Shown: positions 54,812-63,114 of the stretch, one piece after another
Layout of the letters: every line of letters begins with the position of its first letter
How positions within the stretch are numbered: position 1 is the first letter of the stretch
Source of the DNA: Pectobacterium sp013449375
GTDB lineage: Bacteria > Pseudomonadota > Gammaproteobacteria > Enterobacterales > Enterobacteriaceae
DNA: 64,000 bases
Direction: 5' to 3' (one strand)
NCBI RefSeq assembly: GCF_048593165.1
Contig: NZ_CP184271.1
The notes under the pieces: generated by a model
The model's database searches: none
Seen by the model: only the letters and a program-made list of their open reading frames with translations
Told to the model about the DNA's origin: nothing
Position numbers and translations under genes: made by a program

Positions 54812-56197
54812 ATGCGTATTCATATTTTAGGTATCTGCGGCACCTTTATGGGTGGCCTTGCCCTGCTTGCTCGTTCGCTGGGGCATGACGTCACGGGCTC
54901 AGATGCAAATGTTTATCCCCCCATGAGTACCTTACTTGAAGAGCAGGGAATCACGCTGATTCAGGGCTACGATCCGGCACAGCTTACCCCAGCACCTGAT
55001 TTGGTCATCATCGGCAATGCGATGACGCGGGGAAACCCGTGCGTCGAAGCCGTACTGGAACAGGGATTACCTTATGTTTCCGGTCCACAGTGGTTGCATG
55101 ATCACGTATTACGCGATCGCTGGGTGATTGCCGTTGCGGGTACACATGGCAAAACCACCACAGCAGGGATGGTCACCTGGATTCTGGAAGCGTGCGGCTA
55201 CCAGCCCGGCTTTGTGATCGGTGGCGTTCCCGGCAACTTTACCGTTTCCGCTCGTTTGGGTGGCAGCCCGTTCATGGTGCTCGAAGCCGATGAATATGAC
55301 TGTGCATTCTTCGACAAACGTTCCAAATTCGTACATTACTGCCCCAGAACGCTGGTGCTTAATAACCTTGAGTTCGATCACGCCGACATCTTTGACGATC
55401 TGAAAGCCATTCAAAAACAGTTCCACCACCTTGTGCGGCTGGTACCGGGCAGCGGGAAAATCATCCTGCCAACCAACGACCTTAACCTCAAACAGGTGAT
55501 GGGAATGGGATGCTGGAGTGAGCAGGAACTGGTTGGTGAAGAAGGCACGTGGCGGGCACAAAAAGTGTCGATTGATGCCAGCCAATATCAGGTTTACCTG
55601 AACAATGAACTCGTCGGTGAAGTCCATTGGAAGCTGGTGGGCGAACACAACATGCACAACGGACTGATGGCCGTTGCCGCTGCACATCATGTCGGCGTGC
55701 TACCCGCAGATGCCTGCCGCGCGCTGGGCGGTTTTATCAACGCACGCCGCCGTCTGGAATTACGCGGTACAGAACATGGCGTCGCCGTTTATGACGATTT
55801 TGCACACCACCCTACCGCGATTCTGGCGACGCTGTCAGCGCTACGCAGCAAGGTTGGTGGCACAGCGCGTATTTTGGCCGTACTTGAACCTCGTTCAAAC
55901 ACCATGAAATTGGGAATGTGCAAGAATGAGCTAGCGCCGTCATTAGGCCGCGCTGATGAAGTTTTCCTTTTCCAGCCGGCCCATATTCCATGGCAGGTCG
56001 TAGAAGTCGCGGAAGCCTGCGTACAACCAGCTCACTGGAGCGCGGATATCGATGCGCTGGTAGAAAACATCGTCAAAACCGCACAACCGGGCGACCATAT
56101 TCTGGTGATGAGCAACGGCGGATTCAGCAACATCCACAATAAGCTATTAGATGGGCTGAAGAAAAAAGCGCAGAAGATGAAAGACGCTCAAGAATAA
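54812..56197 (+). CDS. mpl: UDP-MurNAc:L-Ala-gamma-D-Glu-meso-DAP ligase Mpl
   Basis: Murein recycling ligase that joins the released tripeptide to UDP-MurNAc. The 461-aa Mur ligase has an N-terminal nucleotide-binding HILGICGTFMGGLA, the ATP P-loop GTHGKTTTAGM and YDDFAHHPTA. I chose the ATG at 54812 (MRIHILGICGT) as the family start. Confidence 0.95.
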   Translation: MRIHILGICGTFMGGLALLARSLGHDVTGSDANVYPPMSTLLEEQGITLIQGYDPAQLTPAPDLVIIGNAMTRGNPCVEAVLEQGLPYVSGPQWLHDHVLRDRWVIAVAGTHGKTTTAGMVTWILEACGYQPGFVIGGVPGNFTVSARLGGSPFMVLEADEYDCAFFDKRSKFVHYCPRTLVLNNLEFDHADIFDDLKAIQKQFHHLVRLVPGSGKIILPTNDLNLKQVMGMGCWSEQELVGEEGTWRAQKVSIDASQYQVYLNNELVGEVHWKLVGEHNMHNGLMAVAAAHHVGVLPADACRALGGFINARRRLELRGTEHGVAVYDDFAHHPTAILATLSALRSKVGGTARILAVLEPRSNTMKLGMCKNELAPSLGRADEVFLFQPAHIPWQVVEVAEACVQPAHWSADIDALVENIVKTAQPGDHILVMSNGGFSNIHNKLLDGLKKKAQKMKDAQE

Positions 56198-56247
56198 CAG
56201 GTAGAAGCCGTCGTTATTCACACTACGACGGTTAACTGACAGATAGC

Positions 56248-56275
56248 AAAAAGGACGGGAATCCCGTCCTTTTTC
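56248..56275. terminator. Bidirectional terminator between mpl and purA
   Basis: A near-perfect palindrome AAGGACGGGA-A-TCCCGTCCTT is flanked by A and T runs, between convergent genes. Confidence 0.88.
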
Positions 56276-56304
56276 ACATTCGTATCACCCGCTAAGGGAC
56301 GAAA

Positions 56305-57603
56305 TTAAGCGTCGAACGGATCGCGCAACACCATCGTTTCGCTACGATCTGGGCCGGTGGAAATAATGTCAATCGGCACACCGGTGACTTCTTCGATACG
56401 TTTGATGTAGTTCAGTGCAGCCTGCGGCAGTTTGCTGTGATCTTTCACGCCAAACGTGCTTTCAGACCAACCTGGCATCGTTTCATAAATCGGCTCAAGA
56501 CCTTCCCAGCCTTCAGCAGCCAGCGGAGTGACATCCACTTCAGTGCCATTCGGCAGGCGATAGCCTACGCAGATTTTAATCTCTTTCAGGCCGTCCAGAA
56601 CATCTAGCTTGGTCAGGCAGAAACCAGACAGCGAGTTGATCTGTACTGCACGACGCACGGCAACCGCATCCAGCCAGCCGGTACGACGACGGCGACCCGT
56701 GGTCGCGCCAAACTCGTTACCTTTCTGAGACAGGTGCTCACCGACTTCTTCAAACAGCTCCGTCGGGAATGGACCTGCGCCCACACGGGTGGAATAAGCT
56801 TTAACGATACCCAGTACGTAATCTACATAGCGTGGACCCAGACCAGAACCGGTAGCAACGCCACCCGCAGTGGTATTCGAGGAAGTCACGTACGGATAAG
56901 TACCGTGGTCGATATCCAGCAGCGTACCTTGTGCGCCTTCAAACATGACGAAATCGCCACGCAGGTGCGCTTTGTACAGCAGATCGGAAACATCAACGAC
57001 CATTGCGGTCAGGATGTCGGCAATTGCCAGCACATCGTCCAGCACTTTCTGGTAGTCGACTGCATCGGCTTTGTAGTAGTTCACCAACTGGAAGTTATGG
57101 TATTCGACGATCTCTTTCAGTTTGACAGCAAAGGTTTCTTTATCAAACAGATCGCCAACACGCAGGCCACGGCGAGCAACTTTATCTTCATACGCAGGAC
57201 CAATACCACGGCCAGTCGTACCAATTGCTTTCGCACCACGCGCTTTCTCACGGGCGTTATCCAGCGCGACGTGATAAGGCAGGATTAATGGACAAGCTTC
57301 AGAAAGCAGCAGACGTTCGCGTACCGGGACGCCACGCGCTTCAAGCTCCGTCATTTCTTTCATCAATGCGTCAGGCGCCAGCACAACACCGTTACCGATG
57401 ATGCTGACAACATTTTCACGCAGAATGCCAGAAGGAATTAAATGAAGGACGGTTTTTTCACCGTTGATAACCAGTGTGTGGCCAGCGTTGTGACCACCCT
57501 GATAGCGCACAACATATTTAGCCCGTTCAGTCAGCAGGTCAACGACCTTGCCTTTACCTTCGTCACCCCATTGGGTGCCCAGTACGACGACGTTCTTACC
57601 CAT
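56305..57603 (-). CDS. purA: Adenylosuccinate synthetase
   Basis: GTP-dependent formation of adenylosuccinate from IMP and Asp, the first committed step to AMP. The 432-aa length equals E. coli. Signatures are QWGDEGKGK near residue 10, GHNAGHT and the GRRRRTGWLD block. I chose the ATG at 57603 (MGKNVVVLG); four extra upstream codons are possible. Confidence 0.97.
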   Translation of the reverse strand: MGKNVVVLGTQWGDEGKGKVVDLLTERAKYVVRYQGGHNAGHTLVINGEKTVLHLIPSGILRENVVSIIGNGVVLAPDALMKEMTELEARGVPVRERLLLSEACPLILPYHVALDNAREKARGAKAIGTTGRGIGPAYEDKVARRGLRVGDLFDKETFAVKLKEIVEYHNFQLVNYYKADAVDYQKVLDDVLAIADILTAMVVDVSDLLYKAHLRGDFVMFEGAQGTLLDIDHGTYPYVTSSNTTAGGVATGSGLGPRYVDYVLGIVKAYSTRVGAGPFPTELFEEVGEHLSQKGNEFGATTGRRRRTGWLDAVAVRRAVQINSLSGFCLTKLDVLDGLKEIKICVGYRLPNGTEVDVTPLAAEGWEGLEPIYETMPGWSESTFGVKDHSKLPQAALNYIKRIEEVTGVPIDIISTGPDRSETMVLRDPFDA

Positions 57604-57633
57604 TTCAAGAATCACCAGGTTGCTTAAAAAAGG

Positions 57634-57684
57634 ATTCTAACATCTCATTTGGATGCTTTCAGTAGTTTTAGCACACGATTGCGC
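57634..57684 (-). promoter_or_regulatory. Candidate purA promoter with PurR box
   Basis: On the minus strand GCGCAATCGTGTGCTA (57669-57684) matches the PurR consensus ACGCAAACGTTTGCGT at most positions. A -10 element TAGAAT lies at 57634-57639, about 30 bp before the purA ATG. PurR control of purA is established in E. coli. Confidence 0.4.
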
Positions 57685-57702
57685 ACATTTTTCTGCTTAA
57701 TT

Positions 57703-57903
57703 TTAGCCCCCCATCCGGCTACGCAACATGTAGTAGATCACGCCCCCAGCAACAACTATTCCACCGCCAAAACGACGCAAAATAGTATCCGGCAACTGCG
57801 CGATACCCAAAATCATCCGCCGCCAGAGACGGGGAAACAGTAACGGCCCGAGTCCTTCAAGCACCAAAACCAGACCAAGCGCCAGCCAAATCGTTGAATT
57901 CAT
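57703..57903 (-). CDS. yjeT: Small membrane protein YjeT (DUF2065)
   Basis: 66-aa conserved membrane protein of unknown function. It has two hydrophobic segments (WLALGLVLVLEGLGPLLFP and GGGIVVAGGVIYYML) with a short basic loop. I chose the ATG at 57903 because AAGAGG precedes it. It lies between hflC and purA, as in E. coli, though a terminator separates it from hflC. Confidence 0.92.
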   Translation of the reverse strand: MNSTIWLALGLVLVLEGLGPLLFPRLWRRMILGIAQLPDTILRRFGGGIVVAGGVIYYMLRSRMGG

Positions 57904-57972
57904 AAAAACCTCTTTTCCCCGCATCCGATTCGTGCAGGAGCAAACCCTTGAATATCTCTGCCAGAAAATGGC

Positions 57973-58002
57973 AAAAAAAAGCCCGAGAAAGAACCCGGGC
58001 TT
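57973..58002 (-). terminator. Terminator after hflC
   Basis: On the minus strand the stem AAGCCCG/CGGGCTT is followed by a run of eight T residues. Confidence 0.9.
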
Positions 58003-58027
58003 GATGAAAGACGTCAGTGAATGACGA

Positions 58028-59023
58028 TCAGCGGCGTGGTGCCATACTACTGTCCGGTGACTTCATGTAGCGGAAGAAGTCGCTATCCGGGCTGAGAACC
58101 ATCACGTCCTGATTATTACTGAAGCTGCTTTCATACGCGCGCAGGCTACGAACGAAAGCGTAGAAGTCTGGATCTTCACTGAATGCATTAGCAAACAGTT
58201 TCGCCGCTTCGGCATCCCCTTCACCACGGGTAATACGTCCCTGACGCTCAGCTTCAGCCAGCGTACGGGTGACTTCATAGTCTGCCGCCGCTTTCAGCTT
58301 TTCAGCTTCTTCCTGACCTTGTGAACGGTGACGACGCGCCACTGCTTCACGCTCTGCACGCATACGTTGGTAAATCGCGTCAGAGACTTCCGTTGGCAGG
58401 TTGATTTGCTTAATTCGCACATCGATAACCTCAATCCCCAGTGCAGCCATGCTGTTAGGGTTGATATGAGGCTCATTGCCCGTCGTCTCTTTCTCTACAC
58501 GTGCCGCCGCAGAAGCAATCGCATTATCGGCTTCGGTAGTTTCCCCCGTACCGGTATTCAGCGCTTCACGCACATCAGACATCAGTTGACCACGCGAATC
58601 GGTTACAATCCCTTTCACATCCAGACGACCAATCTCAGAACGCAGACGGTCACTGAACTTACGTTTCAGCAGCACTTCAGCCTGAGAGATGTCACCACCG
58701 CCCGTAGCCAGATAGTAACGGCTGAAATCGCTGATACGCCATTTCAGGTAGGAATCGACAATCAGGTCTTTCTGCTCTTTAGTGATAAAGCGGTCAGCCT
58801 GGTTTTCCATGGTCTGGATACGCGCATCCAGCATTTTCACTGAGTCGATAAACGGAATCTTGAACTGCAATCCCGGTGCATAGATCAGCGGTTTATTGTC
58901 GTCATCACGCAATACTTTGCCAAAACGCATCACAATGCCGCGCTGGCCTTCCTGCACCACAAACAGTGACGCATAGACCACCATCAGTACCAGGATCAGG
59001 ATAAATAGTAAGGGCTTACGCAT
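58028..59023 (-). CDS. hflC: FtsH modulator HflC
   Basis: SPFH/band-7 membrane protein that with HflK forms a large periplasmic cage around FtsH and modulates its proteolysis. The 331-aa protein has one N-terminal signal-anchor helix (LLFILILVLMVVYASLFVV), the SPFH domain and a long coiled coil (AREAVARRHRSQGQEEAEKLKA-like). It starts 3 bp after the hflK stop codon. Confidence 0.96.
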   Translation of the reverse strand: MRKPLLFILILVLMVVYASLFVVQEGQRGIVMRFGKVLRDDDNKPLIYAPGLQFKIPFIDSVKMLDARIQTMENQADRFITKEQKDLIVDSYLKWRISDFSRYYLATGGGDISQAEVLLKRKFSDRLRSEIGRLDVKGIVTDSRGQLMSDVREALNTGTGETTEADNAIASAAARVEKETTGNEPHINPNSMAALGIEVIDVRIKQINLPTEVSDAIYQRMRAEREAVARRHRSQGQEEAEKLKAAADYEVTRTLAEAERQGRITRGEGDAEAAKLFANAFSEDPDFYAFVRSLRAYESSFSNNQDVMVLSPDSDFFRYMKSPDSSMAPRR

Positions 59024-59026
59024 CGA

Positions 59027-60289
59027 TTATTCTCTCCCTACTCGAGTGAAGTCATCACGCTGCGCATTTGCTCTGCGCTGATCCATGATATTTCCATTAT
59101 TACTGCTGCGCGTTTGGTTGCTATTCGCTGCACCGCTGCTGCCAGTAGGCAGACGCAGTGGGCTAGCGCTGCTATTATTGCTGTTGCTTTGCGTGTTTTC
59201 ACCGCCATGTCCACGCAGCATCTGATCCAACGGCAGCACCATTAGGTTGCCCCCCTTGTCATTGACCAGCACTTTACGGGTATGGCTCAGCACACGTTCC
59301 ATCGTTTCGATATACAGACGCTCGCGAGTAATTTCTGGCGCGGCTTTATATTCCGGTAAAACTCGGGCAAAACGAGCAACCTCACCCTGAGCTTCCAAAA
59401 CGGTACGGGTTTTATAAGCGCGAGACTCTTCCAGAATACGCTGGGCCTGACCGTTAGCACGCGGTTGAACTTCGTTCGCGTAGGCTTCCGCTTCACGAAT
59501 ATATTGCTGTTCGTTTTCACGAGCGGCAATCGCATCATCAAACGCGGCCTTCACTTCTTCTGGCGGACGAGCGGTCTGGAAGTTGACGTCCAGCAGTGTG
59601 ATACCCATGTTGTACGGGCGAACGGTTTCCTCCAGTACACGCTGAGTATCCGTACGCACAATGGTACGGCCTTCGGTCAAAATTTTGTCCATCGTGTACT
59701 TACCAATCACGCCGCGCAGCGCGCTGTCAGTTGCCTGACGCAGGCTGTCATCCGCATTGGTTACGCTGAACAGATATTGTTCTGGCTGCGTGACACGATA
59801 TTGCACGTTCATTTCAACGCGCACGACGTTCTCATCTGACGTCAACATCACGCCCGACGTCGCCAGTTCACGCACCGACTCAACGTTCACGGCGCGAACA
59901 GAGTCGATGAAGGTCGGTTTCCAGTTAAGACCTGGCCCCACCAAATGGCTGAATTTACCAAAGCGCGTAACGACACCGCGTTCCGCTTCTTTAATAGTAT
60001 AGAAACCCGTAGCAGCCCAGATGACAACCGCAGCGACGGCAGCGATACCGACGATCCGGCCACCCAGTGCTGGGCCGCCAGAATTTCCACTGTTGCTTGA
60101 GCCTGAACCTTTTCCGCCACCCAGATCGCTGAGTTTTTTGCTCAGCTTACGGAAGATGTCGTCCAGATCCGGCGGCCCCTGATCTCGGCCACCTTTATTG
60201 TTATTTCCGCCAGAGTTGCCGCCATTATTGCTGCTGCTCCCCCACGGGTCGCGGTCTTGTCCGTTATTACCGGGCTGATTCCACGCCAT
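59027..60289 (-). CDS. hflK: FtsH modulator HflK
   Basis: Partner of HflC. The 420-aa protein has a Gly/Asn-rich cytoplasmic N-terminus (SSSNNGGNSGGNNNKGG), one transmembrane helix near residues 78-97, the SPFH domain and a coiled coil. A disordered Asn/Ser-rich C-terminal tail follows, ending in DDFTRVGRE. The length equals recalled E. coli HflK (419) closely. Confidence 0.96.
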   Translation of the reverse strand: MAWNQPGNNGQDRDPWGSSSNNGGNSGGNNNKGGRDQGPPDLDDIFRKLSKKLSDLGGGKGSGSSNSGNSGGPALGGRIVGIAAVAAVVIWAATGFYTIKEAERGVVTRFGKFSHLVGPGLNWKPTFIDSVRAVNVESVRELATSGVMLTSDENVVRVEMNVQYRVTQPEQYLFSVTNADDSLRQATDSALRGVIGKYTMDKILTEGRTIVRTDTQRVLEETVRPYNMGITLLDVNFQTARPPEEVKAAFDDAIAARENEQQYIREAEAYANEVQPRANGQAQRILEESRAYKTRTVLEAQGEVARFARVLPEYKAAPEITRERLYIETMERVLSHTRKVLVNDKGGNLMVLPLDQMLRGHGGENTQSNSNNSSASPLRLPTGSSGAANSNQTRSSNNGNIMDQRRANAQRDDFTRVGRE

Positions 60290-60385
60290 GTTTTAGCTCC
60301 ATTCTTTATGATAGGTGTTCTTCAGGTTCAATATCCCAGAGTCCGTCAGACTATTTTACCGTTCAGACTGTTTCTGCCAGTCAAA

Positions 60386-61666
60386 TCAGACAATATAGTC
60401 CATCAGTTCCTGCTCTTTTTTGCAGAGGCGGCGCCAGTCAGCAATCGGCATACGAATAACCAGACCAATTTGCCCATCCTCTTCAATCCATTCTTTTTCT
60501 ATTGCCTGAAGCTGGTAAAAACGACTACGCAAGCGTCCTGCCTGCGGGGGAAGATGCAAGGTATATTGTGCGATTTCCCCAGAAAGCCGCTCAGTCAATG
60601 CCTGAAATAGCAACGGAATCCCGTCACCAGTCTGTGCTGAAAGCCAGACCCGTACAGGTAGATTCTCTTCGTTGCGATCGATACGCGGAACGAAATCATC
60701 CAGCATATCAATCTTGTTCATTACCAACAGCGCAGGTATTTCATCCGCCTCGATTTCCGTCAGTACGTCATTAACCGCCTCAATGTTCTCGTCAAGACGA
60801 GGATCAGCGGCATCAACAACGTGCAACAGCAGCGAGGCCTGACGTGTTTCCTGTAGTGTAGCCTTAAACGCAGCCACCAAATCATGGGGCAACTGCCGGA
60901 TAAAACCTACGGTATCCGCCAGCACTGTATCACCGACATCATCCACTTGAATGCGGCGCAATGTTGGATCCAGTGTGGCAAATAACTGATCAGCGGCATA
61001 GACGCCCGCCGATGTAATCTTGTTAAACAGCGTGGATTTACCCGCGTTGGTATAGCCCACCAGCGAAACGGTGGGGACATCAGCGCGAACCCGCGACCGC
61101 CGCCCCTGTTCACGCTGTTTTTCTACCCGTTCAAGACGCGACAATATCTGAGTGATACGGTTACGCAATAAACGACGGTCGGTTTCAAGCTGAGTTTCAC
61201 CCGGGCCACGCAAACCGATACCGCCTTTCTGGCGCTCAAGGTGCGTCCAACCGCGAACCAATCGGGTCGCAAGATGGCGCAACTGTGCCAGTTCTACCTG
61301 TAATTTCCCCTCGTGAGTACGCGCACGCTGGGCAAAAATATCTAAAATCAGTCCGGTACGATCGATCACTCGGCACTCACACAAACGCTCCAGATTACGT
61401 TCCTGAGCAGGCGTCAACGCATGATCAAACAGCACGACAAACGCGCCGGTTTCTTTTACTGCCTGGGCAATTTCTTCGGCTTTACCTTCCCCGACAAAAT
61501 ACTTGGGGTGAGGCGCCTTCCGGCTACCGGTAACCACCTGCAAGGATTCAATACCGGCAGAAGAAACCAGAGATTCGAACTCCAGCAGATCTTCCGTATC
61601 TCTATCTTGCGAGAAAAAAATATGAACTAATATGGCCCGTTCACCTGATTCATAACGGTCAAACAA
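60386..61666 (-). CDS. hflX: Ribosome-splitting GTPase HflX
   Basis: GTPase that splits stalled or heat-damaged 70S ribosomes. The 426-aa protein has an N-terminal nucleotide-binding domain and a coiled coil with GGIGLRGPGETQLETDRR. The G-domain shows G1 GYTNAGKST, G3 DTVGFI and G4 NKID. It is separated from hfq by 94 bp with a long hairpin. Confidence 0.96.
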   Translation of the reverse strand: MFDRYESGERAILVHIFFSQDRDTEDLLEFESLVSSAGIESLQVVTGSRKAPHPKYFVGEGKAEEIAQAVKETGAFVVLFDHALTPAQERNLERLCECRVIDRTGLILDIFAQRARTHEGKLQVELAQLRHLATRLVRGWTHLERQKGGIGLRGPGETQLETDRRLLRNRITQILSRLERVEKQREQGRRSRVRADVPTVSLVGYTNAGKSTLFNKITSAGVYAADQLFATLDPTLRRIQVDDVGDTVLADTVGFIRQLPHDLVAAFKATLQETRQASLLLHVVDAADPRLDENIEAVNDVLTEIEADEIPALLVMNKIDMLDDFVPRIDRNEENLPVRVWLSAQTGDGIPLLFQALTERLSGEIAQYTLHLPPQAGRLRSRFYQLQAIEKEWIEEDGQIGLVIRMPIADWRRLCKKEQELMDYIV

Positions 61667-61680
61667 GCGAGTAACCTCTT

Positions 61681-61745
61681 AAAAAAGCAAAAAACACCAC
61701 AGCGAAGGAACCGAGCGATGCATCCAGCTCTCCCGCGCCGTGGTG
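61681..61745 (-). terminator. Long hairpin with T-run between hfq and hflX
   Basis: On the minus strand CACCAC pairs with GTGGTG across about 39 nt of partly self-complementary sequence, then TTTTTTGCTTTTTT follows. It probably reduces readthrough from hfq into hflX. Confidence 0.6.
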
Positions 61746-61760
61746 AATTGACAATACGCC

Positions 61761-62060
61761 TTATTCGGCGTCATCAGCTTCCTGCGACTGCTGCGAAGCC
61801 GCCGTGTTGTTACCGTGATAATTGCTGCCGCCGCCTGGATTGTTACTATGGTGAGATACAGGGCGAGAAGGAACAACGGTAGAGATGGCATGCTTATAAA
61901 CCATCTGACTTACCGTGTTTTTCAACAAAATCACGAATTGATCGAAAGATTCGATCTGACCTTGCAGCTTAATACCGTTCACCAAATAAATCGAAACCGG
62001 AACACGTTCACGACGCAAAGCGTTCAAGAACGGATCTTGCAAAGATTGCCCCTTAGCCAT
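61761..62060 (-). CDS. hfq: RNA chaperone Hfq
   Basis: Hexameric Sm-like protein that pairs small RNAs (such as the Spot 42 RNA encoded in this window) with mRNAs. The 99-aa protein has proximal-face Sm1 (LQDPFLNALRRERVPVSIYLVNGIKLQG), the Sm2 motif YKHAIST, and a low-complexity His/Asn/Ser tail ending SQEADDAE. It is three residues shorter than E. coli Hfq, in the variable tail. Confidence 0.98.
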   Translation of the reverse strand: MAKGQSLQDPFLNALRRERVPVSIYLVNGIKLQGQIESFDQFVILLKNTVSQMVYKHAISTVVPSRPVSHHSNNPGGGSNYHGNNTAASQQSQEADDAE

Positions 62061-62172
62061 TCTATATTTTCCTTATTTGTATGTTGTTTGTAACAAAGAA
62101 CCCTACGGTTCTAAAATAACGGTGTAAAAAACTTGCACGCTGAGACTCACCGATTGTACACAATCACTCAAC

Positions 62173-63114
62173 CTATGCACTAACAACCTCGATTACCTTG
62201 TTCAGTGCTTCAGTTGGTTTTTCGCTATCCAGCCAGCAGACATCATCCCAACCGCGTAGCCAGGTCATTTGCCGTTTCGCGAGCTGACGCGTCGCACAAA
62301 TTCCCCGATAAACCATTTCATCGTAATCAATTTCACCGGATAAATATGACCACATCTGGCGATAACCAACGCAACGAATAGAGGGCATATCCGTATGAAG
62401 GTCCTGCCGGGCAAATAATAACCGAGCTTCTCTCTCAAAATCCGCCGCCAACATCTGGTGAAAACGCTGTTCAATTCGCTGATGCAACAATTCACGCGTC
62501 GCCGGGGCGATAGCAAACTGATGAACCTGATAGGGCAGCGCGTCGCCAGACGTTTTTGTCAGTTCAGTTAAAGTGTTACCTGAAACGAAAAAAACTTCCA
62601 GTGCTCGCGAGAGTCTCTGCGGATCATTTGGATGAATCCGAATTGCTGCTACCGGATCGATCTCACTGAGCTGCCGATGCATCGCTTCCCAGCCGATTTC
62701 TTTTGCCTGCTCTTCAATGCGCTGGCGCACGGCAGCATCGGCTGGCGGCAGCGGAGAAAGCCCCTCCAGCAGCGCCTTGAAATACAGCATCGTCCCCCCA
62801 ACCAGAAGGGGAATGCGCCCGGCAGCGGTAATGTCTGCCATCTCGCGTAGCGCATCACGGCGAAAATCGGCCGCAGAATAGGATTCCGCCGGATCGAGAA
62901 TGTCGATTAACCGATGCGGTGCCTGTGCAAGCTCTTCCGCACTCGGTTTTGCTGTCCCGATATCCATGCCTTTATAGATGAGGGCGGAATCGACGCTAAT
63001 CAACTCTACCGGCAAATATTCTCGTAACGCCATTGCCAATGCCGTTTTTCCTGACGCCGTTGGCCCCATGATAAAAATGGCGGGTGGCAACGACGCGTTT
63101 TCTACATCACTCAT
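62173..63114 (-). CDS. miaA: tRNA dimethylallyltransferase MiaA
   Basis: Transfers dimethylallyl to A37 of UNN-reading tRNAs. The 313-aa protein has the P-loop GPTASGKTALA near residue 17, the conserved DSALIYKGMDIGTAKP and GGTMLYFKALLEG, and a C-terminal KRQMTWLR. Its start overlaps the end of mutL by 8 bp. Confidence 0.97.
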   Translation of the reverse strand: MSDVENASLPPAIFIMGPTASGKTALAMALREYLPVELISVDSALIYKGMDIGTAKPSAEELAQAPHRLIDILDPAESYSAADFRRDALREMADITAAGRIPLLVGGTMLYFKALLEGLSPLPPADAAVRQRIEEQAKEIGWEAMHRQLSEIDPVAAIRIHPNDPQRLSRALEVFFVSGNTLTELTKTSGDALPYQVHQFAIAPATRELLHQRIEQRFHQMLAADFEREARLLFARQDLHTDMPSIRCVGYRQMWSYLSGEIDYDEMVYRGICATRQLAKRQMTWLRGWDDVCWLDSEKPTEALNKVIEVVSA

